Origin: Oreohelix idahoensis
Lineage: Eukaryota; Mollusca; Gastropoda; Stylommatophora; Oreohelicidae
Assembly: GCA_024509875.1 (NCBI GenBank)
Contig: JAMPIV010012432.1
Coordinates: forward strand, 1-64,000
Length of the DNA stretch: 64,000 nt
Reading direction: 5' to 3'
Below the pieces are notes generated by a model that ran no database searches, was not told the DNA's origin, and saw only the letters and a program-made list of their open reading frames with translations. Below, in pieces: positions 44,533 through 54,547 of this stretch (position 1 is its first letter; each line of letters opens with the position of its first letter). A program made the translations under genes and the position numbers.

Positions 44533-45944
44533 TATACTGAAGCACATTAAAATTGCACCACCTGTATAATCCAGGTACAGAGTGTGAAGTGTATTTATAA
44601 GTGTTTACAAGTTTACATATTTGGAATCTTTTTTTCATTTTCCTATGAATCCATGCTGGTCATTAATTTGTACATTTGATTGTTATGAAATTCATTGCAT
44701 TCTGTGCAGGCAAGGGGGAAAACCAAAAATGCAACCACTAAAATAATTTATTCACACTATCCTCAGTATCTGGTATGTCCACCGTGTGCTTGCAAACAAG
44801 CTTGGCAGCGGCTCTGCATGGAACGCACAAGTCTCTGAAGGAAATTCCGGGGAATCAAGTCCCATTCACGTGTAAGAGCAGCTTCGAGCTGTTGCAGATT
44901 AGCTGGAGAACCTTGCCTGTAGATCTTGCGTCCAAGCTCGTCCCACAGATGTTCTATAGGGGACATGTCTGGTGATAGGGCAGGCCAATCATTCGTCACA
45001 ATGTTCTGCTGCTGTAGATATTGCTGCGTAATGCATGCTGTGTGCGCACGTGCGTTATCCTGCTGGAGAAGCTTCGAGTCTGGATAATTTGTGAACGCAG
45101 AAGCAACCAATGCATCCAGAACCTCATCTCGATATGTCACAGCATTAACATTTCCACGGAAGACGTGAAGAGGCAAGCAATGGTGAAAACTGAATCCTCC
45201 CCAAATGTGATAACTGTCACCTCCAAATTGGTTGTGCTAATTATCTGTTGTCTGTCTGTCTATCAAACTAATTGTCTGTCTGTGAGTCAAGTTTGGCCCA
45301 ACATAAGGTCGTCTTGCAGTAAGGCCTGCATCTCTGAGTCGTCGTTTCACTGTCATTCGAGAGACTTGCCATCGTCTACCCACTATTGCTCTTGCTGTTT
45401 GACTTGCCGGGAGAGAACGATTCCTTAGTTGACTCAGCACAATATGACGATCTTGCGCAGTGGTAGTAACTCGTGGTTGGCTACTCCGAAGTCTATCCCG
45501 GGCACTGCCAGTGGTTCCGTAACGTTCATTGAGACGTACAATAGTGCTGTGGTGGCAATTCATCCTTCTAGCAATGGCCCGCGAGCTCATTCCGGTCTCC
45601 AACATACCAATGGCTCGTTGGCGGTCGTTTTCAGATAGTCGTGGCATTTCAAGCACATGTACTAGGTGTTTTCTCTCAACGGCCCTTTTATACCAATTAT
45701 ACTGCCACAACGCGTACACATTTTCAGGGTCATAGCTGTTGGGAATCGTGTTGCACGTGTAACTTTCATTGTTTTCATGTAGTCTGTACACAAACCCGTG
45801 GGTTGAATCATGCACTTTCCATTTCAGCAGCGATTCGCTCTCTACCTCATGACAAATACGGGGAAACTCCATTCCTACCCTTTTTTTCCAGCGTCTCGGC
45901 ATCAGTATATATAATATTGGTGCGTTTTTAATGTGCTTCAGTAT
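44533..45944 (-). mobile_element. Tc1-type DNA transposon, internally deleted
   Basis: A 1.4-kb element with inverted ends: left ATACTGAAGCACATTAAAA..GCACCA (44,535-44,560) and right, as complement, ATACTGAAGCACATTAAAAACGCACCA (45,917-45,943). TA dinucleotides flank both ends as expected for a TA target. Between them lies a minus-strand transposase gene with a central deletion. Confidence 0.88.
44763..45647 (-). pseudogene. Tc1-like transposase, N- and C-terminal parts, central part deleted
   Basis: The N-terminal frame from the ATG at 45,647 begins MPRLSENDRQRAIGML and contains two helix-turn-helix DNA-binding regions (SSRAIARRMNCHHSTIVRL and a second before RRLRDAGLTARRP). It ends near 45,237 in a CAGACAGACA-rich stretch. 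The C-terminal frame (45,176-44,763) carries the second and third catalytic residues in LQQDNARAHTA and LSPDMSPIEHLWDEL, spaced as DD34E. The stretch holding the first catalytic Asp is missing between them, so the protein cannot be active. An in-frame ATG 85 codons into the longer frame matches the usual Tc1 start, hence 45,647. Confidence 0.88.
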
Positions 45945-47534
45945 ATATATAATTATAAACCAAAAACATCACCTCTAAAATTTGGTGATGATTTGAATTA
46001 GCCAGCACGTGCGACCGCTTGACATACACTATATTAATACGTGTTAAAAACCACATACAATGAGAATAACAACGTTAAAAGCACTTAAGACATTTGTGCA
46101 CAAAACAAAGCATCATGAAAAGTTCACGGCTTTGAGAGAAGCATTGTAAAGCTGTCCCAGAACAAAACAATAGTAAATGAATGTTTTTGGAAGGAAGATT
46201 TTGTGAAAGTGAGAGTTGCTAATTTGGTTTTTTTACCGTTGTTATAGAGAGAGAGACGTGTGGAAAAAGTCGAAAAGCTGAGCAAGCGTGTGCAAAGGTA
46301 GATAATTGTACCATGTGAAAAAAGAAAGCACAGTGTGAAAATTGGCGGAAAAAAAGAAGAAATAGGATAAAAAGGAGAGACGTGGGCGATAGACAGGCTT
46401 TTACAGATTTTTAATATTCATTAGGCGAGAGGATTTTACAGATAGTGTTAGGTGAACTTCATATTTGAGATTATCAAGACAAGTTTTTAACTTGATAAGT
46501 ATTTCAAGTTAGACAAGTATTTTTAAGTAGACAAGTTAGTTTTTAAGTAGACAAGTTTGTATTGTATTCTATTGGATATATTATCCTTGTGGATATACAT
46601 TTTCATTTTTGGATACTCACTACTTTGTGTAAGCAAGTACTTCAAAATTGTGTCATTAACATTGCTGTTCTAATGACGTTAATAAACTATATTTTATTTG
46701 TCTACATTGCTGAGTTTTCTTTGGAACGTTACAGTGGATTACTTTGACAAACCATTATACGAGGTATTGCTTTTCACTAAACCTAAAAGGGTAAGAACGG
46801 ACTTTTGTAAGAAGAATAAACTAAGGTCACGAATTTCCAGCTTACGCGAAAGGCCTGTAACCACTTGAACCAGAACGTACAAATAGATAGCTCACGTCAA
46901 AAATTTACCTGCGCACAACACAATTAATTGAACTGACCCGGCCACACACGTATTATATTGATGCCGTAACCAGCGCGGTTACACACGCTGATGGAGAAAT
47001 ATGTTTTCCGAGCATGCTGCTATCTCAACCTCCAGCAGTCTGTCTATCTTCTGATTTTATTTTGCGATCTGTGCGATTTTGAAAAAACCAACGCTTACTT
47101 TTATAGGCTGAACGCGGACGTATGAGAGGGCACAGTGCAAACTACAGGCTTAATTTTCGTTTCTGTCGCTGATATGGGGAATCTGTGCTCAGCATGATCC
47201 GTAAAACGTGCTTATCCTGTTCAACCAGATTATGGATCACTGTCATCCATGTCTCTTTTTTATTTGTACGATCGTTAGTTTCATGTATAAATATGGTTGT
47301 CCTTAATAGGTTTTGTCTTCGAATTATTGTTAATATCTGTAGTCGATCGACATAGAGATTCCAACCCATCTGGCCCAATTAAGCTCGAATATCTCCTAAA
47401 CAAAATAACGTAGCAACCTGTTCTTTGACATACATATAGTTAGCCTTCTTCTTCGACAAACGAGACTAATTGGGCTGTTAGTTATATTAGGGCAAAATCT
47501 GTTGTCAGGGGTTTAAGGAAAATTAATAAATAAC
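45945..47534. other. Intergenic sequence, nothing firm
   Basis: Largely AT-rich. Around 46,480-46,560 AGACAAGT..TTTAAGT recurs four to five times as a degenerate short repeat. TTAATAAACTATATTTTATTTG followed by GGAACGTTACA near 46,730 has the look of an LTR end, but no matching partner is in the window. No gene is supported. Confidence 0.4.
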
Positions 47535-47640
47535 ATAGAGAAAACAGTGAAGTAGAAAAAACAGTGAAGTAGAGAAAACAGTGAAGTAGAGAAAACAGTG
47601 AAGTAGAGAAAACAGTGAAGTAGAGAAAATTGGTGAAGAA
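47535..47640. repeat. 17-bp minisatellite
   Basis: Five to six tandem copies of GTGAAGTAGAGAAAACA with a few A/G changes. Confidence 0.85.
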
Positions 47641-47930
47641 AAACCATAAGTAAGAACATTTTAACACTAAAAAATGCCAACTTTTATTGAATAATACCAA
47701 AATATACAAAGTAATGACTCAAAAATAACAAATAATGCCTTAAAATTAAGGAAATATTGCAAAAAACATTCCAACAATGGCAAAACATGCAAAATAATGC
47801 TCTTAAAGCTTTGTTTTTTTATTTATTTATGAAACACATTTATGTTCAACTGAGCAATGTTTCGTTTATGCCTCCCCCCCCCAAAAAAAAAAAAAAAAAC
47901 TCCCCAAAAAAACAAAACAAAAACGAGGCT
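47641..47930. other. AT-rich sequence with C8 and A17 runs
   Basis: Low-complexity A-rich sequence. A run of C followed by A17 at about 47,872-47,898 may be a retrotransposon tail. No gene. Confidence 0.4.
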
Positions 47931-48324
47931 ATAAGCATCCACTAGGTCAAGTGTTACAGCAACCGTTTCTTGCTAACCTGGAATCTCTCGTACACATTGT
48001 ACACAAATCTTCCAGCCTTACCCCGTGTTACTTTTATGGGTCTATAACTATCCAGTGTATCAGAAAGGATGTGCGCATTTTCAAGGTGGTTCATTACTTG
48101 TGTAGAATCTATCTTTTCAAGTAATTTACCTTATACATTCTGCAGTGTTATTCTTCGATAGCTGATGAGCAGTAAGAGATCTTTATCAGGTTTAGGAAGT
48201 AGCCATATGTAACTGTGTAGCAAATCTTCCGGTACCTCAGCGTTCTGTATGCTGATATTGAAATCCCTCACCACATTCATTATTCCTGTGTCGTCCAGCT
48301 GTTTTATGTGTTGGTAATGTAGAC
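47931..48324 (-). pseudogene. Third LINE remnant: reverse transcriptase fragment, part 1
   Basis: On the minus strand the frame starting at the hAT junction reads GLHYQHIKQLDDTGIMNVV, then WLLPKPDKD and SYRRITLQNV, followed in shifted frames by GKLLEKID, NHLENAHILS and TLDLVDAYS. This order (substrate loop, IPKPGKD-like, YRPISL-like, GK..E+, ALDL..AY) is that of a non-LTR RT N-terminal half. Its upstream continuation lies across the hAT insertion at 51,014-51,069. No functional frame remains. Confidence 0.65.
48317..48324. repeat. hAT target-site duplication, left
   Basis: ATGTAGAC, repeated exactly at 51,014-51,021. Confidence 0.88.
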
Positions 48325-48708
48325 CAACGGTTATCAACCTTTTTTATTCCATGGCTCCCCTGACCAACTACATTCTTTCTGCGGCTCCCCTGTGGGATAA
48401 CTGGTTAAAAAGCCTAGGGATGTTTCGGTTTTAAACAATGTAATTTTTTAATGTAATTTTTTAAAACTAAGCAGTTGGACAATCTGTGACAAAATTACAC
48501 GTACAAGAAAAAATATATACAAAGTGCACTTTGAAAACCCTTACTATAAAAAAGAAAACACCACAGATAAAGTCGTTTCTTTCTAACATTTTTTTATATT
48601 TTTGTCTGAAAATCATTCACTGATATACTGCACTCATGTTTCAATCTCCATAACAAAAAACTTGTACAGTAATACTGGAAAAAAATGATGAATAAAGTAC
48701 CAGTCATC

Positions 48709-49127
48709 TCAGTGTGAAACTTGAGCTCGCTTGTTGTTACACAGCTTGTAAAATCTTGGCACCAATTGAGATACAGCTACCCTCATTTCCTTCTCCACAT
48801 CAAATCTTGATCTGAACTTGGTTTTTATGACAGCTACTGCTGAAAACCCAGCATCGCAGAAATAGGAGGTTGCAAAAGGAATTAATATCTTAAGTGCTCT
48901 CTTGCTCAAGCGTGGGAACTCCTGTTTTACTGAATACCAAAATTGTGTGAATGCCATGGATGGAAACCTCGATTGTAGTGAAGAGTCTAATGAAAGTTCT
49001 ATTAGTTCTTCCTCTTCTGCAGTACTGAAGTCCGAAGGAGTATCACCACTGAAGGGATTTTGAACCCATTGAAAACTGTCACAGTTTTCATGAAAGCATT
49101 TTTCATAATGAACACTGAGTTGAGATA
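48709..49127 (-). pseudogene. hAT transposase C-terminal part
   Basis: The minus-strand frame ends at 48,709. It contains the hAT dimerisation region: FWYSVKQEFPRLSKRALKI, LIPFATSYFCDAGFSAV, IKTKFRSR and AVSQLVPRFYKLC. This is closest in form to the ZBED5/ZBED8/SCAN-domain-3-like transposase lineage that vertebrate genomes have domesticated. The frame runs upstream into the SINE at 49,128, so its first ~50 codons are SINE sequence, not transposase. Confidence 0.85.
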
Positions 49128-49303
49128 GAGAGGTAGAGGTAGAGGATCCCGTTAAACGCCCGTTGAGGCATATTGGGAATATGGTGTTAGGCCCATATTT
49201 TCTTGACCATCGGCACACTAGGGGTGATGTGGTCAGCATTACGCCGGCCGCCTTAACCTTCCCAGAAGTTGCTCTGGTACGCAATTGGGGCTGGGTCGAT
49301 AGC
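49128..49303 (-). mobile_element. SINE inserted in the hAT transposase
   Basis: 176 bp flanked by the perfect 9-bp duplication GTTGAGATA (49,119-49,127 and 49,304-49,312). In minus orientation it starts GCTATCGACCCAGCCCCAAT, includes CCAGAGCAACTTCTGGGAAG and the block shared with 31,463-31,558, and ends in a CTCTACCTCTACCTCTC tail. The copy at 31,463 has the related CCTTTA tail. I do not see clear polymerase III boxes and cannot say whether its head derives from a tRNA. Confidence 0.82.
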
Positions 49304-50717
49304 GTTGAGATAGGTGTCCGTGAATTGTAGAAACAACTTCTGCACTAAAATCTATTTCATTGTATGTAATGAACTGCTGCAAACCTGGGAAGTAGTCCCT
49401 TTCTCCTTCTTCATTGATTTTTCCCTTTCAAAGAAGAAGCTTCTTTTTGAAGGTCTAAACTTTGTCAGTAAGTTGAATCAAATGAGTTTCACTTCGTTGC
49501 AGAGACTTATTCAACGGGTTCAACTTTTAAAATAGATCACAGAAGTATGCAACCTTTAACAGGAAGTCAGTGTCCAAAAAGCACTTAGCACTGACATGGT
49601 TTTCTTCTTCAAGATAAGAATAGAGTTCCCGCCTAAGTTCAAAAATGCGCGATAATACATGGAAAGCCATCAAGTGCTGCTATAAAATAAGAGAGACGTA
49701 TGCTCAGCCCCCATATCGTGACACATTTTACTGAAAAACCTAGCTCTATGAGGTCGAGTTTTAATAAAGTTCACCACATTTATGACAGTTTGCAGGACTT
49801 CATTCAAATCAACACTCAAATGATGTGAAGCCAGTGCTTCTCTATGGATAATACAATGGGTCCAAACAGCATCAGGAGCTTTGCCTCGGAAGAGGGCTTG
49901 TAGGTCACTGTAACAGCCCGACATTGAACGAGCACCATCGGTACACACACCAACACAATGAGCCCAGTCTATTTTATTTTCAGCCATGAAGTTGTCCACA
50001 ATTTCAAATAAATCTTTTCCTGTCGGACCTGCATTTATGTCCTTACAAAAAAGAAGATCTTCCACCATTTCGTTTTTTTCATCAACAAACCACACATAAC
50101 AGATTAAATGAGCATCTCTATTGCTATCTGTGGCCTCATCAAGCTGCAAAGCAAAGTCCTTCCTCCTCATTTTATCTATAATCTGTTCATTAAGATCCTC
50201 TCCTAAATCTTGAATCCGACAAAGGAATGGGCAAAAGCTGTTTTCCCACGGACTCTCCAACCATAATGGACACCATATCAATAGCACATGGTAAAACGAG
50301 TTCTTCTGCAATCGTGTGGGGTTTCTTACATTTTGCTACCGGCTATGCTACCTTGTAGGACGCTAGAAGAGCTTTACTTGAGATTGTCGCCTGCTTAGAA
50401 AATGCTGCTTTTTCTTCTTTCATTTGGCTCAGCTTTCTAGAGAAATATTCTCTTGGTTTGTTACGTCATTCTTATGAATACTTTGTAAATGGCGCTTCAA
50501 TTTTCTAGGCAGCATACATTCGACAGTGTATTTTGACACACAAAACACCCTGTGGACGCTCTTCATCGTTCACAAGAGTGCACGTGAAACCAAAATCTAA
50601 GTAACCTTCGTTGTATTTTCTAAACTTACGTTTCCTTTCCTCATTACCACTTTCTTTGTCATCCTCAACACGTTCTCGCTTTTTACTAACACATGCAAAA
50701 TTAAAATATCTTTCCAT
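49304..50717 (-). pseudogene. hAT transposase N-terminal and central parts
   Basis: From the ATG at 50,717 the frame starts MERYFNFACVSKKRERVEDD and reaches YLDFGFTCT, the start of the BED-like zinc finger. A frame change near 50,530 separates this from LPRKLKRHLQSIH, the end of the finger. The next frame (50,311-49,670) carries the catalytic core: LQLDEATDSNRDAHLICYV, VGVCTDGARSMSG (catalytic Asp region) and WTHCIIHREALASH. Multiple shifts and the SINE insertion show it is dead. In life the protein would bind the element ends and excise and reinsert the element. Confidence 0.85.
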
Positions 50718-51013
50718 GGTTTATATCAAACTCACAACACAATGAAAAACGTTTGAAAACAGAAAATCACCGTGTTACCTACTATGGTCGTGCGAGGAGA
50801 ATGCGCGGAAAGTTGATAGGCGGGTCGGGGGAGCGGGACTTCAAAGGCTGGCTAACATCACAATTTCTCCGGGGTCACGCAGGTTGACAAACACCAAAAA
50901 TGAATTTTCCCACAGCTCTGTGTCTTCTTTAAAGATAAATACGAAAAAAAGCCACGCCCAACCGTCAGTCATGGCGCCCCAGGGCGCTGAGGCGCACAGG
51001 TTGAAAACCGCTG

Positions 51014-51069
51014 ATGTAGACCATCAGGGCTTGGGAAGGAGTTTCTACTGGTTTCTAAAGTGTGCATAA
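51014..51069 (-). pseudogene. Third LINE remnant, part 2, across the hAT insertion
   Basis: Starts with the right hAT target-site duplication ATGTAGAC. In the minus sense it reads MHTLETSRNSFPSPDG, which joins in frame with the LHYQHIKQL segment beyond the hAT element. SPDG matches the PDG motif at the start of LINE RT domains. Confidence 0.6.
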
Positions 51070-52820
51070 TGCCACTATTTAAAAAATGTGGTCGACATAT
51101 AAATCACATTTTGTGTCATTCACCAAACATGATTCTTAATTTACAGATAGGAGGATAGATGGATAGATAGATAGTGTAAAGGGCAATTTTTACTATCTTG
51201 CAATATAATACATTTATATACTTATTATGTTCGCAAATATTTTGTAATCAAAGTATTTCCTTTTTAAGTGCTTAAGGAGAAGTCATTTTTGAGTTACTTC
51301 CCTTGAAAGTAGTTCCGTCATCTTCGATCGGACTCCGCGGACGAGTCTAGGCCTACTGCGATTTATTCTTTGGCTGGGTAGGAATAGATTGTTCTTGCTT
51401 CAGTATATCTATGGCCTGAATTTATACGTAGTGTTTGTATGAGTAGGACGAGTCTGTCTTATATATGGATATCTTTACATTTCTAAGTCGAACTATGTTG
51501 GTTGTCGCTAGAAAAGGTCAAAGGCTATGCAGCGGAAGTATCGCTAGCAAGGGGTGTGATTCATGGCCGTCATCCTGTCTGGATGTCGAATTTTGTTGTA
51601 GCAGGCCTATCGCCGAAAAAAAATGATCTATAAGTCAATGGGGAAAAGTGATAGTCATTTAGACATGTTGTATGTACTTTACCCCAGTGTTTATTCTCTT
51701 TTGCCAAGGAATGGCAAAGTTATATTTCGCATAGAAAGGTAAAACCACAATTTATTATGAACTTGGGCTTCGCCATCGTTGTCGATAAACAGATGCACAG
51801 TGGTACTTTTGAAAAGAATATTTATTCAAAGGAAGACGACATTCCTATGTATCAACACTAGATTGTATGATATTATTCAATCACCTCTATGAGAGAAGCT
51901 ATGAAGAAATGAGGACATTTAACGAATGACCAATTTTGGTCTGGGTCCTATAGTGAGTGAAACTCACGAGAGAAGAACAGCCATGTTGAAATTCATATAC
52001 TTTGTATTTATCGAGTGAGAAAAAGGGATGCCTGTACTATCGCTCGATGAACCAAGAGATCACTGCTACATGTGAGAACCCATGTCTGGGATTCCTATAT
52101 CTTTATGGAAAATATATATATTGAACTTTACGTGAAGGGATATTCACTAGACGAGGTTAGGTCTAGGAGCCTTCCTATATATTGGTTATGGTCTGACGTG
52201 CCCAGTCAGTAAAGCCAGATGATTTACATGATGGAACTCTGAATGCTTATTTACGAATGCTCCATTATGATATTTGCCAAGCATGAATGCTAACTTAAGA
52301 TGATATTCCTGTGATCAACATTATGCTGTCTATGTCGACATTTGTTCCTGTAACCATACACGTACTGTCCAAGTGTGCGTCCCATTAAATGTTATAAAAA
52401 AGACCACCGTAGTTCCAGTACTTCTTGAATTCGAACAGTGTGAGTATGAGTGATGTACTACCAACCTGTCAACTCTATCGAATCATTCTACCATTCGCGT
52501 TCTGACATTCACATACACACTCATTGTTTACACTCACATTCTTGTCGGAGCCTCATCACGTTCCAGGACAAGATAACCTGTATGACCAAAACTGTGCTGG
52601 GTTTAATGAGTTGACAATCGTTACACTTTACTACACCAGTCCCAACATCTACATTTATCAACTGGTGGACATTCACGTCATTTAACAAATAAAGCGTGAT
52701 TCAACAACTAGTAGCCAGTATGAGTTAACAACAACAGAGTTTAACTATAATAGAGATAGATAGATTAGATAACAAGATAGATAGATAGTGCCAGATTCCT
52801 GATAGGTAGATAATAGATAG
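51070..52820. other. Intergenic sequence with GATA repeats, possibly a diverged solo LTR
   Basis: Short (GATA)n runs at about 51,150-51,176 and 52,748-52,790. The 51,300-52,740 stretch has the composition and an AATAAAG near 52,688 that would suit an LTR of another element, but I find no second copy in the window. No ORF of note. Confidence 0.4.
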
Positions 52821-54113
52821 TAGAACTGTCTAGATTTTTTTAGATTGATTAGATAGGTGATCACTAGTTTGTATTGTTCAGGGGATTTACCCAAGATACA
52901 ATCTATTAATATACATTGTAATCTTTTTGGCATCTCTTTTTTTAAAGAATACATTTTACAAGAGCAGGCTGTTGTTAGATGTGTAGTTTTGCGAGCGTAT
53001 GATAATGAACTACAAATTGACTGTGTTGTTAGATGTGTAGTGCGAGCGTATGATGAATTGAGTGTGGGTGCGAATGAAGGCGCGAATGTGTTTAGGCTCG
53101 TATAGATGTAGATCCTGCAACCCATACTCTCACATGCAGTAATCAAGGATGCTTTGACACTGCAGGCATGTTTCAAGACATTTATTGACGGGAACACACA
53201 TAGTATCAACAGGAACAGTCAGTGTAACAAGGTCATGCTGACCTGACATCGATAGGTATACATTTGGCATTCAAAAAGGTAAACATCAGAATAGACGTGC
53301 ATGGTCAATAGCAAAGTTCTTCAATAATGACAGTTCGTAGCGTCGCCCTTGGCGTCTCTGACTAAACGCGTCAGATGCCTTAGTTACTATGACACATAGG
53401 TGCAACTTGGCCCTCCCCGCCAATTGCACATATCAGGCTGTAGTATGATAGCCGAAAGCACAGGCCTCGTTCTGACGTCGGCCGTGTACTTCTGTTAAAT
53501 AGGTTATCATCAACCCTGCAGTAATACTTATTGTAGATAGAAGTTCCGCCAATCTGCGGCTCCCACAATATATCTTCGTCACTGGATTTCTGGACAATAT
53601 AAGACTAACAGTCTTGGATGGCTACCTCGAGCACAAATATGTAAGTTCTGAAATGGCGGATCAGTGAGCTGCTGTTCACCCTAGGTAATCCTTTACATGT
53701 TCTGCCACCGAAAAGCGTAATAATGCATAAAGGTCGGTATTACCTGGAAAATGAATCCTCAGAACATCACAAGGAATTCTGTCGTCATCCCGACGCACAG
53801 AGATTCACTGGGGAAAACTGCCATAGCAGTTACTTCGAAGATTCTCCCCGAAAAACAATGGACTCTTGGTCCCTTCAGAAAAACAGGACCTCCCGGCTTC
53901 CCGGAAGTATATCTCACTCCCGCTTAAAAACCTTCCCATAGGCCTACGCCGAACTGTCAACCTCTGACCCTAAAGGTCAAACACAATGAATGAATAAACA
54001 AGGGAAGACAACCCCTAATCAACCTGACATCGCAGGTAAAGACACAATTATACTTATGATACAAACATAAGCAAATAACTTGACAGATGACTCCGTCGAA
54101 AATGACAGCAACA
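52821..54113 (-). repeat. Element D 3' LTR with an aberrant end
   Basis: Matches the family LTR from 54,113 to about 53,030. It then repeats the CATACGCTCGCA..CTACACATCTAACAACA block a second time (with three extra A) and continues into sequence not found in the other LTRs, before weakly regaining CTAGTGATCAC and CTAGACAGTT near 52,821-52,862. AATAAA (complement) lies near 53,183. Confidence 0.75.
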
Positions 54114-54165
54114 TTACTACCACCCCCCTGTAAAAAAAAAATGCAATTTTTTTTTTTTTTTAATA
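54114..54165 (-). promoter_or_regulatory. Element D polypurine tract and A/T-tract hairpin
   Basis: In element sense a long A run, TTGCAT, a T run, then ACAGGGGGGTGGTAGTAA directly before the LTR. Same arrangement as 29,477-29,525 and 20,908-20,956. Confidence 0.75.
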
Positions 54166-54547
54166 TGTTCATGAGCAAGATAGCACCAGTATCACTTCTG
54201 TGCTCATGCAAACAATGAACCTAATATCAGGTACAATAGAAGAGGGTACAAATCATCTCCCAACATAGGAGAAAATATTTTCTTTAAGCCAAACAAACTA
54301 AGGGATACCATTCAAGAAACCTAAGTTGCTGGCAATACCAATCATATATCAAACATTACTAAATAATATAATCATAGCAATATACAAATGTCAATGCTAT
54401 TTTAGCAACATATCACTGATGGATGGACAAAATGAAATTTGTTAAATTATCTAAACATCATCCAAATACATTTGTATTACAACATATTATGATATTAAGG
54501 ACAGACCTAAGTCTGAAAATATATCAGGAAAAACTAGGACACAAGAT

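Larger units (their letters stand above)
48325..51013 (-). mobile_element. hAT DNA transposon of the ZBED5/8-like type, inactivated
   Basis: A 2.69-kb element with 15-bp imperfect inverted ends, CAACGGTTATCAACC on the left and CAGCGGTTTTCAACC as complement on the right, matching the CAG.GGTTCTCAACC ends common in this hAT group. It is flanked by an 8-bp duplication, ATGTAGAC. It carries minus-strand transposase fragments and a nested SINE. Confidence 0.9.

Noticed and set aside
45237..45902. Full length of the 221-codon frame as a transposase
   Set aside because: The first ~85 codons match nothing and precede the conserved MPRLSENDRQ start; they are probably the 5' UTR of the Tc1 gene.
46480..46740. 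LTR end with a primer site near GGAACGTTACA
   Set aside because: No partner LTR, purine tract or coding region was found; kept only as a remark in the intergenic entry.
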